Below, piece by piece: positions 19,309 to 28,704 of a stretch of 64,000 nt of DNA. Position numbers and translations under genes: made by a program. The notes beneath the pieces were generated by a model. The model did no database searches. It was not told the DNA's origin and saw only the letters and a program-made list of their open reading frames with translations. How positions within the stretch are numbered: the stretch's first letter is position 1; every line of letters starts with the position of its first letter. Where the stretch lies: contig NZ_NXGI01000021.1 of NCBI RefSeq assembly GCF_002993025.1, positions 50,934 to 114,933 of the forward strand. Reading direction: 5' to 3'. Source of the DNA: Arcobacter cryaerophilus gv. crypticus. GTDB taxonomy: Bacteria > Campylobacterota > Campylobacteria > Campylobacterales > Arcobacteraceae.

Positions 19309-20287
19309 AGATTTTAAACACTCACAATTTGCACATTGTGAAAGTGGAGTTATCTCCTCAATGCTTACAAATTCTGGATTAAAACTTAGTGAACCAATGG
19401 TTTTTGGACTTACTAGCACTCTTACTTTTGCTTTTTTCCCAATAATAAAAATAAATAATATGCCACTAATTGCATATAGAGCAATTCCAAAAAATATTAT
19501 AAATAACATAGAGAAAGTTTTAGGTATTAAAATTTTTAAAAAAAAATTTCAAAATATGCTTGAAGCTAATATAGAACTAGATACTGCAATAGAAGATGGA
19601 AAAATAATAGGACTTCAAACTTCTGTTTTTTATCTTCCATATATGCCAGAAAATATGAGATTTCATTTTAATGCACACAACCTTTTAGTTTATGGCAAAA
19701 ATGGTAAAAATTATCAAATTTCAGATCCAGTTTTTGAAGATTTTGTAGAGTGCCCACAAAAAGATTTGACAAAAGCTAGATTTGCAAAAGGAGTTTTTGC
19801 TCCAAAAGGTTTTATGTATTATATTTTAGATATTCCCAAACAGATTGATTTTGAGAATATTTTAAAAAAATCTATAAGAAAAAATGCAAAAGCTATGCTT
19901 ACACCTTTTCCTTATGCTGGAGTAAAAGGTATGAGAAAATTAGCAAAATCTATAGAAAAACTTAAAAATAAAGATGAGAGATATATAAAAAACTATTTAA
20001 CACATATTGTAAGAATGCAAGAAGAAATAGGAACAGGTGGCGGAGGATTTAGGTATTTGTATTCAGCATTTTTAAAAGAGGCAAAAACTTATAATCTTGA
20101 TATTAATAAACTTGAAAAAGCTAGTGAGTTGATTTTACTTTCAGGGGATACTCTAAGAGAATTTGCTCTAAAATGTGTAGAAAGTGCAAAAAAGATAGAT
20201 AGATTTAATCCAAAAGAAATATCAGATATTTTAATAAAAGCCTCTAAATATGAAGAAGAGGCTTTTAGGATTTTAAAAACTATTTAG
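19301..20287 (+). CDS. BtrH N-terminal-domain protein, probable acyltransferase
   Basis: The 328-residue product starts with F-A-H-C-E-S-G-V-I-S-S-M-L, in which H12-C13 and the following helix match the papain-like BtrH N-terminal domain; BtrH moves an acyl group from an ACP to an aminoglycoside. A later H-N-L-L-V-Y-G segment (about 127) with S-D-P-V-F fits the same fold, followed by a helical C-terminal half. In this cluster it could transfer a polyene acyl chain from an ACP to the resorcinol or another acceptor. Its end overlaps the convergent minus-strand gene by 8 nt. Confidence 0.72.
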   Translation: MNKDFKHSQFAHCESGVISSMLTNSGLKLSEPMVFGLTSTLTFAFFPIIKINNMPLIAYRAIPKNIINNIEKVLGIKIFKKKFQNMLEANIELDTAIEDGKIIGLQTSVFYLPYMPENMRFHFNAHNLLVYGKNGKNYQISDPVFEDFVECPQKDLTKARFAKGVFAPKGFMYYILDIPKQIDFENILKKSIRKNAKAMLTPFPYAGVKGMRKLAKSIEKLKNKDERYIKNYLTHIVRMQEEIGTGGGGFRYLYSAFLKEAKTYNLDINKLEKASELILLSGDTLREFALKCVESAKKIDRFNPKEISDILIKASKYEEEAFRILKTI

Positions 20288-21098
20288 TAAAATAAAACAA
20301 ATACGCTCTTTTTTTATTATCTAAATTTATAAATATTGAGTTTTTAAATTCATCGTTTAAAAGATTTATAATATTTGAAGAACTAAAAAAGTTTTGATAA
20401 GTTTTAATTAAAGAGTTGTCTATATTTAACTCATCTTTAAATTTTATTGCAAAACTATTCAAAGATATTGCATCGTATTTTTGAGTTTTTAAAAAATTAT
20501 TTAAATCATCTATTGAAGAAAAATATTTTATAAACTCTAGTTTTGCTATTGAGTTATTTGAAATATCATCAAAATATATCCATGATGAAATATCATTTGA
20601 AATATTTTTTTCAAAAGCAGATAAATTTCCTAAATATGGAAGATTTTCTAAAGAACTATCAACTTCTCCTACTAAAAAACTACTATTAATTTTATTTTTA
20701 TACTCTAAAAATATTGTATATAGAGTTTTTTCAAAAGATAAATAATCTGATGATATAGTGTAGTTATTTCCTATAGTATTTAAAGCTTTACTTATATAAA
20801 AACCCATATTATTTGTATTTATATTCAAAAAATCAAAAGGCATAACTGGATTTTGAGATTTTAACTCTTTTAATATTTTGTAAGTTTCTTGAATACAAGC
20901 AAAATTTGATGCAGCATATAGGCTTAAATCTTTTTTATACTCTTTATCTTTCAAAGTTTTAATTGCACCATAAATTGCAAGTAGGTTAAGTTTTGATATT
21001 TTTCTTACCTCAAGAGTTGTAATCTCTTTTAAAAGTGCCTTGTAATCTTTTTCATTTTTTGATGGACTTTCGTGTTTAAAACAATGTTTTATGTACAT
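20280..21098 (-). CDS. Ketosynthase-like partner without active-site Cys
   Basis: The 272-residue product resembles the N-terminal beta-ketoacyl synthase-like domain (Ketoacyl-synt_2, PF13723) of aryl polyene clusters. The clues are L-S-L-Y-A-A-S-N-F-A near 61-70, the P-F-D-F-L-N-I-N-T-N-N-M-G block near 92-104 and Y-L-S-F-E-K-T-L-Y-T near 120. The Cys region of active ketosynthases is not present, so it probably acts as a chain-length or structural partner of a complete ketosynthase. It is the last gene of the minus-strand operon, directly after the complete ketosynthase at 21099-22232, as expected for a heterodimer. Confidence 0.68.
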   Translation of the reverse strand: MYIKHCFKHESPSKNEKDYKALLKEITTLEVRKISKLNLLAIYGAIKTLKDKEYKKDLSLYAASNFACIQETYKILKELKSQNPVMPFDFLNINTNNMGFYISKALNTIGNNYTISSDYLSFEKTLYTIFLEYKNKINSSFLVGEVDSSLENLPYLGNLSAFEKNISNDISSWIYFDDISNNSIAKLEFIKYFSSIDDLNNFLKTQKYDAISLNSFAIKFKDELNIDNSLIKTYQNFFSSSNIINLLNDEFKNSIFINLDNKKRAYLFYFTK

Positions 21099-22232
21099 TT
21101 AAGACCTTTTATTTGATAAAATAAGTGAAGCATTACTTCCACCAAATCCAACAAAATGAAATAAAATATTTGCACTATTTACAATTTTATCTTCTAAAAG
21201 AGGTTTGAAATCTATATTTTCATATCCATCTTTAAAATTTATTGTTTTTGGCAAAGTTCCATTTTTTATACTTTCGCATAAAAGAATTATTTCATTTGTA
21301 CCACAAGAACCCAATGTATGACCAATATATGGTTTTAAAACTACAACATCACAACTATTTTTATGATGTTTAAATAGATTGTTTATTGCATTTACTTCTG
21401 AAAGATTTGAATTTTCACTTCCTGTTGCATGAGCTTTTAGGCAAGTTAAATCACTAATTTCTAAATTAGCATTTTTTAAAGCCTGATTTAAACAATTAAA
21501 AGTAGCTATTGCATCTGGATTTGAACTAGTTATTGAGTAATTGTCAAAGCTAGTTGAATATGAAACTATTTCAAAATCATCATCTTCTTTTTTAATATTC
21601 TCTAAGATTACACAGCTACAAGCTTCCCCTAGAATCAAACCATCACTATTTTTATCAAATGGTTTATATTCACCACTGGAACTAAGTAGCATTAAAGATT
21701 CAAATCCCTTATAAGTTGATTGATTAAAAAATTCAAAACCAATTATCATAGCTTTTTGAATATCTTCATTTTTTATCTCATTGCTAGCTTTTATAATTGC
21801 ATTTGCACTAGAAGTACAAGCTGTTTGAATAAATACACAAGGATATTTTGAAGATATGATATTTTCTACAAAATTTGAAATCTCTTCAAAATTAATAGCG
21901 TGAATACTATTTTTTTGTTTAAAGCTCTCTTCAATTAAAGAGATATTCATAGATGTTGAACTTAAATAAATATTTAATTTTTCTCTATCTTCTTGTGATA
22001 ATTTTGCATCATTAATAGCATCTAAAATAGTTTTTTCTAAAATAGTGAAAAATTTCTCTTTTTGAGTTTTAAAATTTTGTTTTATTCTATAATAATTTAT
22101 ATCTTCAAAGTTGTTTTTTAGGTATTCTTTATAGTTTTTATTATTAATATTTTTAAGTTTATTTATAGATTCTTTTTTATTATTTCCTAAAGCACAAATT
22201 ATTGAAGAGCCCGTAATGAAAACTTTATGCAT
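21099..22232 (-). CDS. Beta-ketoacyl-ACP synthase (FabF-like)
   Basis: Elongating ketosynthase. The 377-residue product carries the KAS I/II triad Cys139 (T-A-C-T-S-S-A), His268 (K-A-H-A-T-G-S) and His305 (Y-I-G-H-T-L-G-S), and ends with the usual G-F-G-G-S-N-A-S. It overlaps the upstream ACP gene by 8 nt and is followed without a gap by a Cys-less partner. It probably extends the aryl polyene together with that partner. A second active ketosynthase lies at 34961, so the two may differ in chain length or starter choice. Confidence 0.88.
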   Translation of the reverse strand: MHKVFITGSSIICALGNNKKESINKLKNINNKNYKEYLKNNFEDINYYRIKQNFKTQKEKFFTILEKTILDAINDAKLSQEDREKLNIYLSSTSMNISLIEESFKQKNSIHAINFEEISNFVENIISSKYPCVFIQTACTSSANAIIKASNEIKNEDIQKAMIIGFEFFNQSTYKGFESLMLLSSSGEYKPFDKNSDGLILGEACSCVILENIKKEDDDFEIVSYSTSFDNYSITSSNPDAIATFNCLNQALKNANLEISDLTCLKAHATGSENSNLSEVNAINNLFKHHKNSCDVVVLKPYIGHTLGSCGTNEIILLCESIKNGTLPKTINFKDGYENIDFKPLLEDKIVNSANILFHFVGFGGSNASLILSNKRS

Positions 22233-22479
22233 TATTTTTTAAATACTCTTCCATAGTGTTTATTGATTCCATTATTTTTCGTAGTTCCTTACTATCTGTT
22301 GTTTTTAAACCATATTTTTTATGAATTGCCATAGATATTTGCAAAGCATCCATAGAATCTAATTCTAAAACAGAATCAGGTCCAAAAAGTGGCTCATCAT
22401 CTTTTAAATCTTCTATTTTACAATCTTTTTCACACTCTTCTATGATTAGTTTTTTTAGTTCATATTTTAAATCTGACAT
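22225..22479 (-). CDS. Acyl carrier protein
   Basis: The 84-residue acidic protein has the phosphopantetheine site E-L-D-S-M-D-A-L with Ser42. It would carry the growing chain as a thioester. It overlaps the ketosynthase downstream (8 nt) and touches the ABC permease upstream by one base. One of two carrier proteins in the cluster; no phosphopantetheinyl transferase is seen nearby. Confidence 0.9.
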   Translation of the reverse strand: MSDLKYELKKLIIEECEKDCKIEDLKDDEPLFGPDSVLELDSMDALQISMAIHKKYGLKTTDSKELRKIMESINTMEEYLKNNA

Positions 22480-23639
22480 TAATTTTTTCCTTTATTTAGT
22501 ATAAAATTTGCAAAAATGAGGCATATTGTACCAAAAATTATTAGGTATAACAAATATGATTTTATATCATCAAAGTTACCATTATTAACTAAAATTTCTA
22601 TGAAACTTTCAAGTCCCCAAGACATTGGAGAAAATAGACTCAAATCTTGCATAAATTGTGGCATAACAAATTTTGGAACCATTATTCCAGCAATTGCCGC
22701 AAAAATAATATTTATAACTCCACCAATTGATGTAGCTTCTTCAGTTGTTTTGCTAATATTTGCAATTAAAAGTGCAAAACTAATAGCTGCAAAAGATATG
22801 GCAAAAGATATTAAAATAATTAAAAAATAGCTTCCTTCTATTTTTAAAGAGTCACCACCAAATAAAGGAACAATATAAATTCCAATTAAAATCATAAAGA
22901 TTAGTTGTATTTGATTAATTATAAAATAGGGTAAAATTTTCCCTAAAAGAATAGTATAAAGTGGAATATTTATACTTTTTATTCTTTGAATTGTTCCAAA
23001 GTTTTTTTCATTTATAAATGTATTTGAAATTGGAATAAGTATAAAAAACATAGAAAAAATTAGCCAAGCTGGAACACTTTGTTGTACTGAATTTATGATT
23101 GAGCTATCTTTTTCATTTTTAAAGATATATTTATTTGATATTAAATTATCAAGGTTATCAAGATTTTTTGCATCAATTTTTGAATTTATAAAAAAATCTT
23201 TTGTTACTGATTTTGAAATATTTTTAACTATTTCATTTTTCAAAATTATATAAAACTCATATTTGATATTTGGTTTGCTAAATATTTCTATAAAAAAATC
23301 TTTGCTATTTTTATTTATTTGATTTTTAAAATCTGAGTCAAGTTTAACAGTAAAATCATATTTCAATTCATAAATTAAATCTTTATTTGAAATACTATCT
23401 TCTATTTTAGCTTCAAAGTAAGGATTTTTATTTAACTCTTCTATTAAAATATCTATATCTTTACTGTTTTGGCTAATAATTGCAACTTTTAATTTCGATT
23501 CAATATTTTGCGAATATGTATTTTTAAGAGCTAAAGACATAATTAAAATAAATATTGATGGCATTAAAAATAGAACTAATAAAGCATGAATATCTCTAAA
23601 AATAAGTTTAAACTCTTTTTTTAAAATATAGTAAAACAT
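22479..23639 (-). CDS. ABC-2 type transporter permease
   Basis: The 386-residue inner-membrane protein has one N-terminal helix (about residues 18-40), a large periplasmic domain to about 185, then five or six hydrophobic helices, the ABC-2 permease layout (YhhJ/DrrB-like). Its start shares one base with the ATPase stop upstream, so the two form one exporter. In this context it probably exports the pigment or a lipid intermediate. ABC exporters are part of some flexirubin-type clusters. Confidence 0.85.
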   Translation of the reverse strand: MFYYILKKEFKLIFRDIHALLVLFLMPSIFILIMSLALKNTYSQNIESKLKVAIISQNSKDIDILIEELNKNPYFEAKIEDSISNKDLIYELKYDFTVKLDSDFKNQINKNSKDFFIEIFSKPNIKYEFYIILKNEIVKNISKSVTKDFFINSKIDAKNLDNLDNLISNKYIFKNEKDSSIINSVQQSVPAWLIFSMFFILIPISNTFINEKNFGTIQRIKSINIPLYTILLGKILPYFIINQIQLIFMILIGIYIVPLFGGDSLKIEGSYFLIILISFAISFAAISFALLIANISKTTEEATSIGGVINIIFAAIAGIMVPKFVMPQFMQDLSLFSPMSWGLESFIEILVNNGNFDDIKSYLLYLIIFGTICLIFANFILNKGKN

Positions 23640-24370
23640 TAATCTCTTAAACTCTTTTTTGTAATATTTAAAAATAACTCTTCAAGAGTTAAATTGTTGT
23701 TTTGTTTTAAATTTTTTATACTATCTTTTAAAACTATTTTTTTGTTTTCCAAAATAGCTACTTCTTCACATAAAAATTCAATTTCGTCCATATAGTGAGA
23801 TGTATAAAAAATTGTTGTATTACTATTTTTATTTATATCTTTTATTATCTCCAAAATATATCTTCTTGAGTGTGGGTCAATTCCAACTGTTGGTTCATCA
23901 AGATATAAAATCTTTGGCGAATTTAAAAGCCCAATAGCAATATTTAGTCTTCTTTTTACACCACCACTAAAATTTAAAGCTTTTTTATCTACATATTTTT
24001 CTAAAGCACAAGCATTTATAGCAATATCTATTTTATCTTTTAATATCTTTTGTTTTAAGCCATATAAAGAACCAAAAAACTCTAGGTTTTCATAAGCTGT
24101 TAAATTTGGATAAAAAGCGTAGGTTTGTGGAACAAAAGATGATATAGCTTTTATTTTATTTAATTCAGTGTCTAAATTATAATCATATATAAAAACTTCT
24201 CCGCTATCCTTTTTTATTAAACTATTTAAAATAGATACTAAAGTTGTTTTTCCAGCTCCATTTGGTCCTAAAAGTCCAAAAATAGAGCCACTTTTTATCT
24301 CTAAATTTAGATTTTCTAAGATTTTTGTATCTTTATATGATTTGTTTAGATTTTTTATAATAATTGACAT
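23639..24370 (-). CDS. ABC transporter ATP-binding protein
   Basis: The 243-residue ATPase has Walker A G-P-N-G-A-G-K-T at 35-42, a signature motif F-S-G-G-V at 134-138, and Walker B I-L-Y-L-D-E-P at 154-160. Length and motif spacing fit the drug/lipid exporter type (CcmA/DrrA-like). It pairs with the downstream permease by a 1-nt overlap and follows the ligase gene by one base. Confidence 0.9.
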   Translation of the reverse strand: MSIIIKNLNKSYKDTKILENLNLEIKSGSIFGLLGPNGAGKTTLVSILNSLIKKDSGEVFIYDYNLDTELNKIKAISSFVPQTYAFYPNLTAYENLEFFGSLYGLKQKILKDKIDIAINACALEKYVDKKALNFSGGVKRRLNIAIGLLNSPKILYLDEPTVGIDPHSRRYILEIIKDINKNSNTTIFYTSHYMDEIEFLCEEVAILENKKIVLKDSIKNLKQNNNLTLEELFLNITKKSLRD

Positions 24371-24371
24371 T

Positions 24372-25598
24372 TTATTGAATCGCCAGTTTTTTACCAGTTG
24401 ATGAGGTTTTTATCTTATCAACTAGTTTTAAATTTATAGAAAATTTTAGATTTGAAAGCTCTTTTTTCAAAATATTTTGAATATCTTTTGTTGTAAACTC
24501 TTTTTTTGTTTCCAAAGTAATATCTAAAATCTCACCTCTTAATGAGTTATTATTACTATTTACTAAAACTAATGCTTTTGATATATTTTCTACTTTTTCT
24601 AAGATATTTTCTATTTGAACTGTAGAGTATCTTTTCCCTGCAATTTTTAGTATTTGAGAACTTCTTCCAATAAGTTTAAATTTATCACTATAAACCTCTA
24701 TATAATCAAAGGTTTGTATCTGTGAATTTGTCTTCTTAAACTCTTTTTCGTAAATTATATTTGATACATAAGGAGAATTTACTTTTAATTTTTTTTCTTC
24801 ATTTGTAGAAATTTTTACACTTTTTAGTGGAGTCCATAACTCTTCATCATTGTATTTATAAGCAATTCCACCAGTTTCTGTTGAACCAAATATTTGAATA
24901 ATATTTGAATGAAATTTATCTTTAAACTCTTTTGCATCTTCACTTAATAGTGGAGCTGTTGAGCTTATAAAAATAGATTTGCTTAAATCTTTTTTTGAGC
25001 TTATTTTATTTAAAGCTTTTATATATAGTGGAGTTGTAATTACTAAGGAGTAATCGTCGATTAAATCTAATAAATCATTTGGCAAAAAATGCTCTTTTAA
25101 AATAATATCAATATTGTTATGTAGTGGATAAAAAAGTCCAAACAGTGAACCATAAATATGTATAAATGGTACAGTAACAATAACTTTTTTGATAGTACAG
25201 CTTTTTAAAAGAGTTGTTAAATCCTCTATTTCACTACTAATATTCTCTTTTGTTTTTAAAGCAGCTGTTGGAAATCCTGTGCTTCCTGAAGTGTAATATA
25301 AAAAAGAGAAGTTGTGTTCTTTGAAAATATTTTCTAAATTCTTAGTTTTATTTTTAATATCTGAAAATTTTGGAATATTTAAATCTTCTAACTCATTTTG
25401 TAAAATTTTATTTGAATCATCAAATAAAATTGATTTTGCATCACTAAAGTATGATTTAAAAATTTTTAGTGCATTTTGTTCTTTACTTGAACTTGCTATA
25501 TATGAAACACAATTTTGCAAGTTTTTATCAAAAAATAGCTCTTTTGATATTTTATGTTTGCTAATTGTTTTATCATCATTATAGATTATTAGATGCAC
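24372..25598 (-). CDS. AMP-forming acyl/aryl ligase
   Basis: ANL-superfamily adenylating enzyme. The 408-residue product is shorter than full acyl-CoA ligases (500 or more residues) but complete in motifs: phosphate loop Y-Y-T-S-G-S-T-G-F-P, the F-G-S-T-E-T-G-G acyl pocket motif, and a C-terminal G-R-S-S-Q-I-L-K-I-A-G-K-R hinge with S-S-T-G-K-K near the end carrying the catalytic Lys. It probably activates the aryl starter acid and loads it on an ACP. Its start overlaps the MMPL gene by 20 nt. Confidence 0.85.
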   Translation of the reverse strand: MHLIIYNDDKTISKHKISKELFFDKNLQNCVSYIASSSKEQNALKIFKSYFSDAKSILFDDSNKILQNELEDLNIPKFSDIKNKTKNLENIFKEHNFSFLYYTSGSTGFPTAALKTKENISSEIEDLTTLLKSCTIKKVIVTVPFIHIYGSLFGLFYPLHNNIDIILKEHFLPNDLLDLIDDYSLVITTPLYIKALNKISSKKDLSKSIFISSTAPLLSEDAKEFKDKFHSNIIQIFGSTETGGIAYKYNDEELWTPLKSVKISTNEEKKLKVNSPYVSNIIYEKEFKKTNSQIQTFDYIEVYSDKFKLIGRSSQILKIAGKRYSTVQIENILEKVENISKALVLVNSNNNSLRGEILDITLETKKEFTTKDIQNILKKELSNLKFSINLKLVDKIKTSSTGKKLAIQ

Positions 25599-27729
25599 TT
25601 TTTTCCTTTTTTAAAAATATTAATAAAAATAAAATTGATAAAACTCCAATAGTTGCCGAAATTCCTATTGAGAAAAGAGCATTAATACTAGAAAAAATCA
25701 AAACCCCAAATCCTGCAAATGTTGTAAGAATTGAGTAAAATACTGCTTTATTTGTATTTTTATCTTTTTTGTATGAACTTATATAAATTCCATAATCAAT
25801 TGAGATGGATAATATAATAAAAAGAATAAAAATATGTAAAATGTTTAACTCTATAAATAGCGTTAATGATAAAATCATAGCAAATGGGAAAAATAGAAAT
25901 GATAGATAGATTAGAATATTTTTTCTGTAACTTATTGAAATAATTGAGATTATAAAAAATATTGATAAAGCTCCATAAAATATCAACTCTTTTTCTATTT
26001 CAACTAGCTCATCTTCAAACATAGATTTAAGACTTAAGTTTATAACAAAATCAAAGTTATTTAGAAGTGATATATCTTCTTTTGATACATTTATATATGA
26101 AATAAATGAGTTTTCAAACTCTAGAATTTCAAAATCTAATTTTTGAAGATATTCTAAAGTATAGTTTGGCTCTTTTTGTGAAATTTTGTAAGAGTCTTTA
26201 AAATATCCATCTTTAAAACCAAACTCTTGTGCTTTATTTTCTATTTGTAAGTTTATATTAGCTATGTTTTGATTTTTTAAAATCTCTTGTTTTTTAAAAA
26301 ACTCATCTTTGCTTACAAGAGTTGATAAAGAAGCTACACTAGATGGAAATTTCTCTTTTAAAGTTTTAGAGTTTTGTATTAATTCATCAATAGTTTTTGC
26401 TTTTATTAAAAAAGGAACTTTGTCATTTTTTGCAATATCTTTATTAAAAAACTCTTGTAAAGAGTTTAATTTTTTGTTTTCAACATCTAAGTTTTTTAAA
26501 TTTGAGTCAAATTTAAAGTTATAAATAGCTAAAAGTAGGGCAACAATAGCAAAAACTAATATGTATTTAGGAGAGATATTGTTTATAGTTTTGATATTGA
26601 AAATATTGTTATCTTTATATATAAATCCTATTTTTTGATAGATAAAAGCAAATTGAATATATGAAAAAACAAGAGTAAAAAATGTAAATATACTTAGTTG
26701 TTTAATTAAATTAAAAGATATAAATGATAGTATAAAAAATGCTGTAATAGTTGTAAACATTCCTAAAAATACATCTTTGTTAAATTTAAACTCTCCTTCA
26801 TACTCTTTATGAACATAGTGATGAAACATATAATCAATAGCAACAGTTGATATAGATATTCCAAAAACAACTACAAATATACTTATTTCAGGAAAGATAA
26901 AAGAGCAAACAAATAGTGCAAACAAAATAGAAGAACCAAGTGTTAAAAGAGCATTAAAAAGAAGTTTTAAATCTCTTAAAATAATTAAATAAAGAAGAGC
27001 AAGAATAAAAGTTGCAAGATAGATTATCTTATTTACATCATCTTTGATTATTTTAGAGTTCTCTACTAAATAGAAGATTGATGAAAATATTTTTATATCA
27101 TTATCATTTTTTGTGATATTTGATATTTCATTGTATAGTTTTTCATAATCATCAATAGAGTTTACACTACTTGAAATTGAAAAAATAGAAAAATAACCTT
27201 TATGCTTAACAGCTAAATGGTTGTTTTTTATAAAGAAATTACTAATTTCTTGCTCTTTTTTAAAAAGTGAAAAAGGATCGCTACTATTTATAAAATATCC
27301 AAATTGTGAATTTATAAGATTTGATTTTAAAATCTCTAACTCTTTTTCTATATTTAAGTTGTTTAATTTTTCCAAATTCAAACTATTTTGATATAAAAAA
27401 TACTCTTTTTTATACTCATTTAAAGCTTGATTTTCATTTTGTTTATCTAAAGTTAGAGTTGAAATTTTTAGAAGTTTATTTTCTATCTCTTTTATTTTTT
27501 TTAAAGATATATCATCTAAATTATCTACATACAAAAATAGTTTTTTGCTAATTTTAAATTCATTAAATTTTTTTAAAAGCTCTTTTTTTTCACTATTTGA
27601 AACTATTGCTTCCAAATTTTTAGATATAGTTTTAAAAGAATTAAAGGCTAAAACTAAAACTAATACAAAAGCAAATATTATTAAAGAGAAGTAGTTTTTA
27701 ATTTTGAACAATTTGTATATAATCCTCAT
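25579..27729 (-). CDS. MMPL/RND-family exporter
   Basis: The 716-residue membrane protein has an N-terminal helix, a periplasmic domain to about 235, a six-helix bundle (about 235-410), a second periplasmic domain and a second six-helix bundle, the MMPL (lipid RND) plan. D-Y-M-F-H-H and D-Y-G-I-Y-I-S match the helix-4-type motifs of this family. Such pumps occur in aryl polyene clusters and probably move the lipid product toward the periplasm. It overlaps the lolA-like gene by 32 nt from the ATG at 27729; an in-frame TTG at 27711, nearer to GAGGA, could be the true start. Confidence 0.88.
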   Translation of the reverse strand: MRIIYKLFKIKNYFSLIIFAFVLVLVLAFNSFKTISKNLEAIVSNSEKKELLKKFNEFKISKKLFLYVDNLDDISLKKIKEIENKLLKISTLTLDKQNENQALNEYKKEYFLYQNSLNLEKLNNLNIEKELEILKSNLINSQFGYFINSSDPFSLFKKEQEISNFFIKNNHLAVKHKGYFSIFSISSSVNSIDDYEKLYNEISNITKNDNDIKIFSSIFYLVENSKIIKDDVNKIIYLATFILALLYLIILRDLKLLFNALLTLGSSILFALFVCSFIFPEISIFVVVFGISISTVAIDYMFHHYVHKEYEGEFKFNKDVFLGMFTTITAFFILSFISFNLIKQLSIFTFFTLVFSYIQFAFIYQKIGFIYKDNNIFNIKTINNISPKYILVFAIVALLLAIYNFKFDSNLKNLDVENKKLNSLQEFFNKDIAKNDKVPFLIKAKTIDELIQNSKTLKEKFPSSVASLSTLVSKDEFFKKQEILKNQNIANINLQIENKAQEFGFKDGYFKDSYKISQKEPNYTLEYLQKLDFEILEFENSFISYINVSKEDISLLNNFDFVINLSLKSMFEDELVEIEKELIFYGALSIFFIISIISISYRKNILIYLSFLFFPFAMILSLTLFIELNILHIFILFIILSISIDYGIYISSYKKDKNTNKAVFYSILTTFAGFGVLIFSSINALFSIGISATIGVLSILFLLIFLKKEKSASNNL

Positions 27730-28174
27730 TTTTAAAATATATTTTTAAAAACTCTAATTTATTTGAAACTTTTTTGAACTCAATTTTAGAAATAGAGTTT
27801 GATAGATATTCGTTTGGTATTAGGACTATTTTATTTTCAATTTCTTGTAGTTTAAAAAACTCTTCAATTCCATCTTTTTTATCTTTATAAATAAAATTTA
27901 TTAATTTATAAAATAGGTTTAATTCAACTCTATCTTCATAGTTTAATCTTTGCTCTGTTTGATTATCTTTTGATATAAAATAATCATCAAAAAAAAGATA
28001 AGAGGTGCTTAGATTTTTATATGAAACCTCTATAAAATCTTTTTTAAAATCTATTTTCCCATCTTTATAAACACTTGTTTGCAAAGCATTTAAGAATTTT
28101 TCTTCTTTAAAACTTATAGTTTGTGCAAAAATATTTAAAATAAAAATAGATAAAAAGATAAAAATCTTAAGCAT
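27698..28174 (-). CDS. LolA-like periplasmic lipid carrier
   Basis: The 158-residue product has a signal peptide (hydrophobic residues 3-16, likely cut after A-Q near 18) followed by a beta-rich domain with F-L-N-A-L-Q-T-S-V-Y-K-D-G-K-I-D, resembling the LolA-like proteins of aryl polyene clusters. It probably shuttles the lipid-linked pigment or a lipoprotein through the periplasm to the outer membrane. It overlaps both neighbours (8 nt upstream, 32 nt downstream), so it is translated together with the MMPL pump. Sequence similarity is modest; context adds support. Confidence 0.7.
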   Translation of the reverse strand: MLKIFIFLSIFILNIFAQTISFKEEKFLNALQTSVYKDGKIDFKKDFIEVSYKNLSTSYLFFDDYFISKDNQTEQRLNYEDRVELNLFYKLINFIYKDKKDGIEEFFKLQEIENKIVLIPNEYLSNSISKIEFKKVSNKLEFLKIYFKNEDYIQIVQN

Positions 28175-28703
28175 AGTGTTCCTTTTTAAAGAATAGTTTT
28201 TTATGAATTATTTGGATAATTAAACCAAAAATAAAGACAAAATACCAAGCAAAACTTGAGTATATTGTCCAAATTAAAATATCATTGTAGTATAAAATAA
28301 AAATGTGTAATAATAAATTTGTAAGAGCTACAAAAAACCAAAATAGAGTTGAATTTTGAAGATAAAGTTTATCTTCAATGCTTAGATTTTTTTTGAACTT
28401 CTCAATATAATAAATCACAAAAGAACTTTTTGTAATATATGAATATAAAACAAATGAAGTAACTATAAATGCAAGTATAGATGGTGTGATTTTAAGAAAT
28501 AGGCTATCTTCTACAAAGTATGCTGCAAGAGCAAAAATCATATAAAGAAGCGAAAATCCATACTCTTTTAAACCTTTTTTTACATTTAATAAAAACCAAA
28601 AAAATGAGAAGATAAAAATATAAATAGACGCTGTTTTTATATCAAAATATTTTAAAGAAAAAAGTACTATTGGAGCATAGATTAAAGATATGATTAAATT
28701 CAT
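28167..28703 (-). CDS. COG4648-like inner-membrane protein
   Basis: The 178-residue protein has about six hydrophobic segments with short charged loops and no catalytic motif that I recognise. Size, topology and position between a lipoprotein and the LolA-like carrier match the conserved COG4648 membrane protein of aryl polyene clusters, whose function is unknown. Its end overlaps the lolA-like start by 8 nt and it lies one base after the lipoprotein gene. Confidence 0.65.
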   Translation of the reverse strand: MNLIISLIYAPIVLFSLKYFDIKTASIYIFIFSFFWFLLNVKKGLKEYGFSLLYMIFALAAYFVEDSLFLKITPSILAFIVTSFVLYSYITKSSFVIYYIEKFKKNLSIEDKLYLQNSTLFWFFVALTNLLLHIFILYYNDILIWTIYSSFAWYFVFIFGLIIQIIHKKLFFKKEHYA

Positions 28704-28704
28704 A

